From Chryseobacterium potabilaquae (GTDB lineage: Bacteria; Bacteroidota; Bacteroidia; Flavobacteriales; Weeksellaceae), in the NCBI RefSeq assembly GCF_902728265.1, contig NZ_CACVBR010000004.1, positions 1 to 64,000 on the forward strand: 64,000 bases of DNA, read 5' to 3'. The notes under the pieces were generated by a model. It was not told where the DNA came from and ran no database searches. It was given only the letters and a program-made list of their open reading frames with translations. Each line of letters starts with the position of its first letter. The stretch's first letter is position 1. A program made the translations under genes and the position numbers. Of the stretch, positions 63,728-64,000 are shown one piece after another.

Positions 63728-64000
63728 ATGAGAAATAATCCTTTTGTTACACTCCTTTTATTATGCTGTGTAGAAATTATGCTGTATGTGTATTGTGGCT
63801 ATATTAATTTCGTCCCTTTTGGAGATTGGGAGTTTTCATTGGCATTTCTTTGTTTTTTTATACCGGTAATATCTGTGATCATTAATTTTTGTCCCATGGA
63901 TTCTTCCTACAGAAAAGCATTCAGATATTTAACGGTTTTTATGGTGATTGTTTCAATTATTATTTTTATTGGATTCTCCTATTTGTTAGCACTAGGAAAA
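63728..64000 (+). CDS. Membrane protein fragment (3' end cut by window)
   Basis: The frame is open from the ATG at 63728 to the window end (91 codons, no stop). It encodes at least three hydrophobic segments: LLLLCCVEIMLYVYCGYINF near residues 8-27, FLCFFIPVISVIINF near residues 39-53 and YLTVFMVIVSIIIFIGFSYL near residues 66-85. It looks like the start of a small or polytopic membrane protein and has no recognisable family motif. It lies 17 bases after the methyltransferase gene and so probably belongs to the same transcript. Confidence 0.7.
   Translation, partial: MRNNPFVTLLLLCCVEIMLYVYCGYINFVPFGDWEFSLAFLCFFIPVISVIINFCPMDSSYRKAFRYLTVFMVIVSIIIFIGFSYLLALGK

Overview
The window is a low-GC (about one third G+C by eye) chromosomal segment from a Bacteroidota bacterium of the class Flavobacteriia. 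Gene content and protein wording point to Chryseobacterium or a near relative in the Weeksellaceae; the genus is inferred from remembered homologues, not from a search. Supporting signs are the many promoters of the Bacteroidota type (TAnnTTTG -7 box), signal peptides ending in ...AQ, a type IX secretion sorting domain, PorT, a DUF3857 transglutaminase pair and a 6S-type RNA between zapA and rny.

Layout. 1-3.9 kb is an accessory patch on the minus strand: the 5' part of a non-ribosomal peptide synthetase (condensation plus adenylation, cut by the window edge), a lone STAS-domain protein and the broken 5' end of a type IX-secreted repeat protein. 4.1-7.7 kb is a TolC / HlyD / ABC-2 permease export operon. 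7.9-16.6 kb holds small stress-type proteins (DUF1569, two VOC, two SRPBCC, DUF1398), DUF2490, a bestrophin, a Na+/H+ antiporter and a glutaminyl cyclase lipoprotein. 16.6-21.2 kb has cydAB and gyrB. 21.3-33.4 kb holds two DUF3857 proteins, an RsiV-like lipoprotein, a secreted M36 protease, a lipid kinase, a dicarboxylate/amino acid symporter and gamma-glutamyltransferase.

33.7-43.9 kb holds threonine dehydrogenase, a catalytically degenerate deacetylase-like protein, a phosphoesterase, a KAS III enzyme, menaquinone methyltransferase with porT, and a cell-division/RNA block (coiled-coil gene, zapA, 6S RNA, rny) followed by an MFS transporter. 44-46 kb carries a CLC-F type fluoride exporter preceded by a recognisable fluoride riboswitch, with a gene-less consensus promoter facing it. 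46-64 kb is mostly core: thioesterases, ArsC/Spx, gcvT, idi, a 2-hydroxyacid dehydrogenase, mscL, nnrDE, yidD-lgt, rarA, a large DUF2339 protein, pheA, dnaA, a low-molecular-weight phosphatase, an RsmI-like methyltransferase and a truncated membrane protein.

Most of the window is ordinary flavobacterial core. I did not find a convincing new multi-gene system. The best leads are regulatory and RNA-level: the fluoride riboswitch/CLC-F pair, the 6S RNA, an orphan promoter with a candidate small RNA, promoters lying almost on top of start codons, and several TTG starts. At protein level they are an Lgt with an extra exported domain, enzyme-like proteins lacking catalytic residues, and the NRPS at the left edge.
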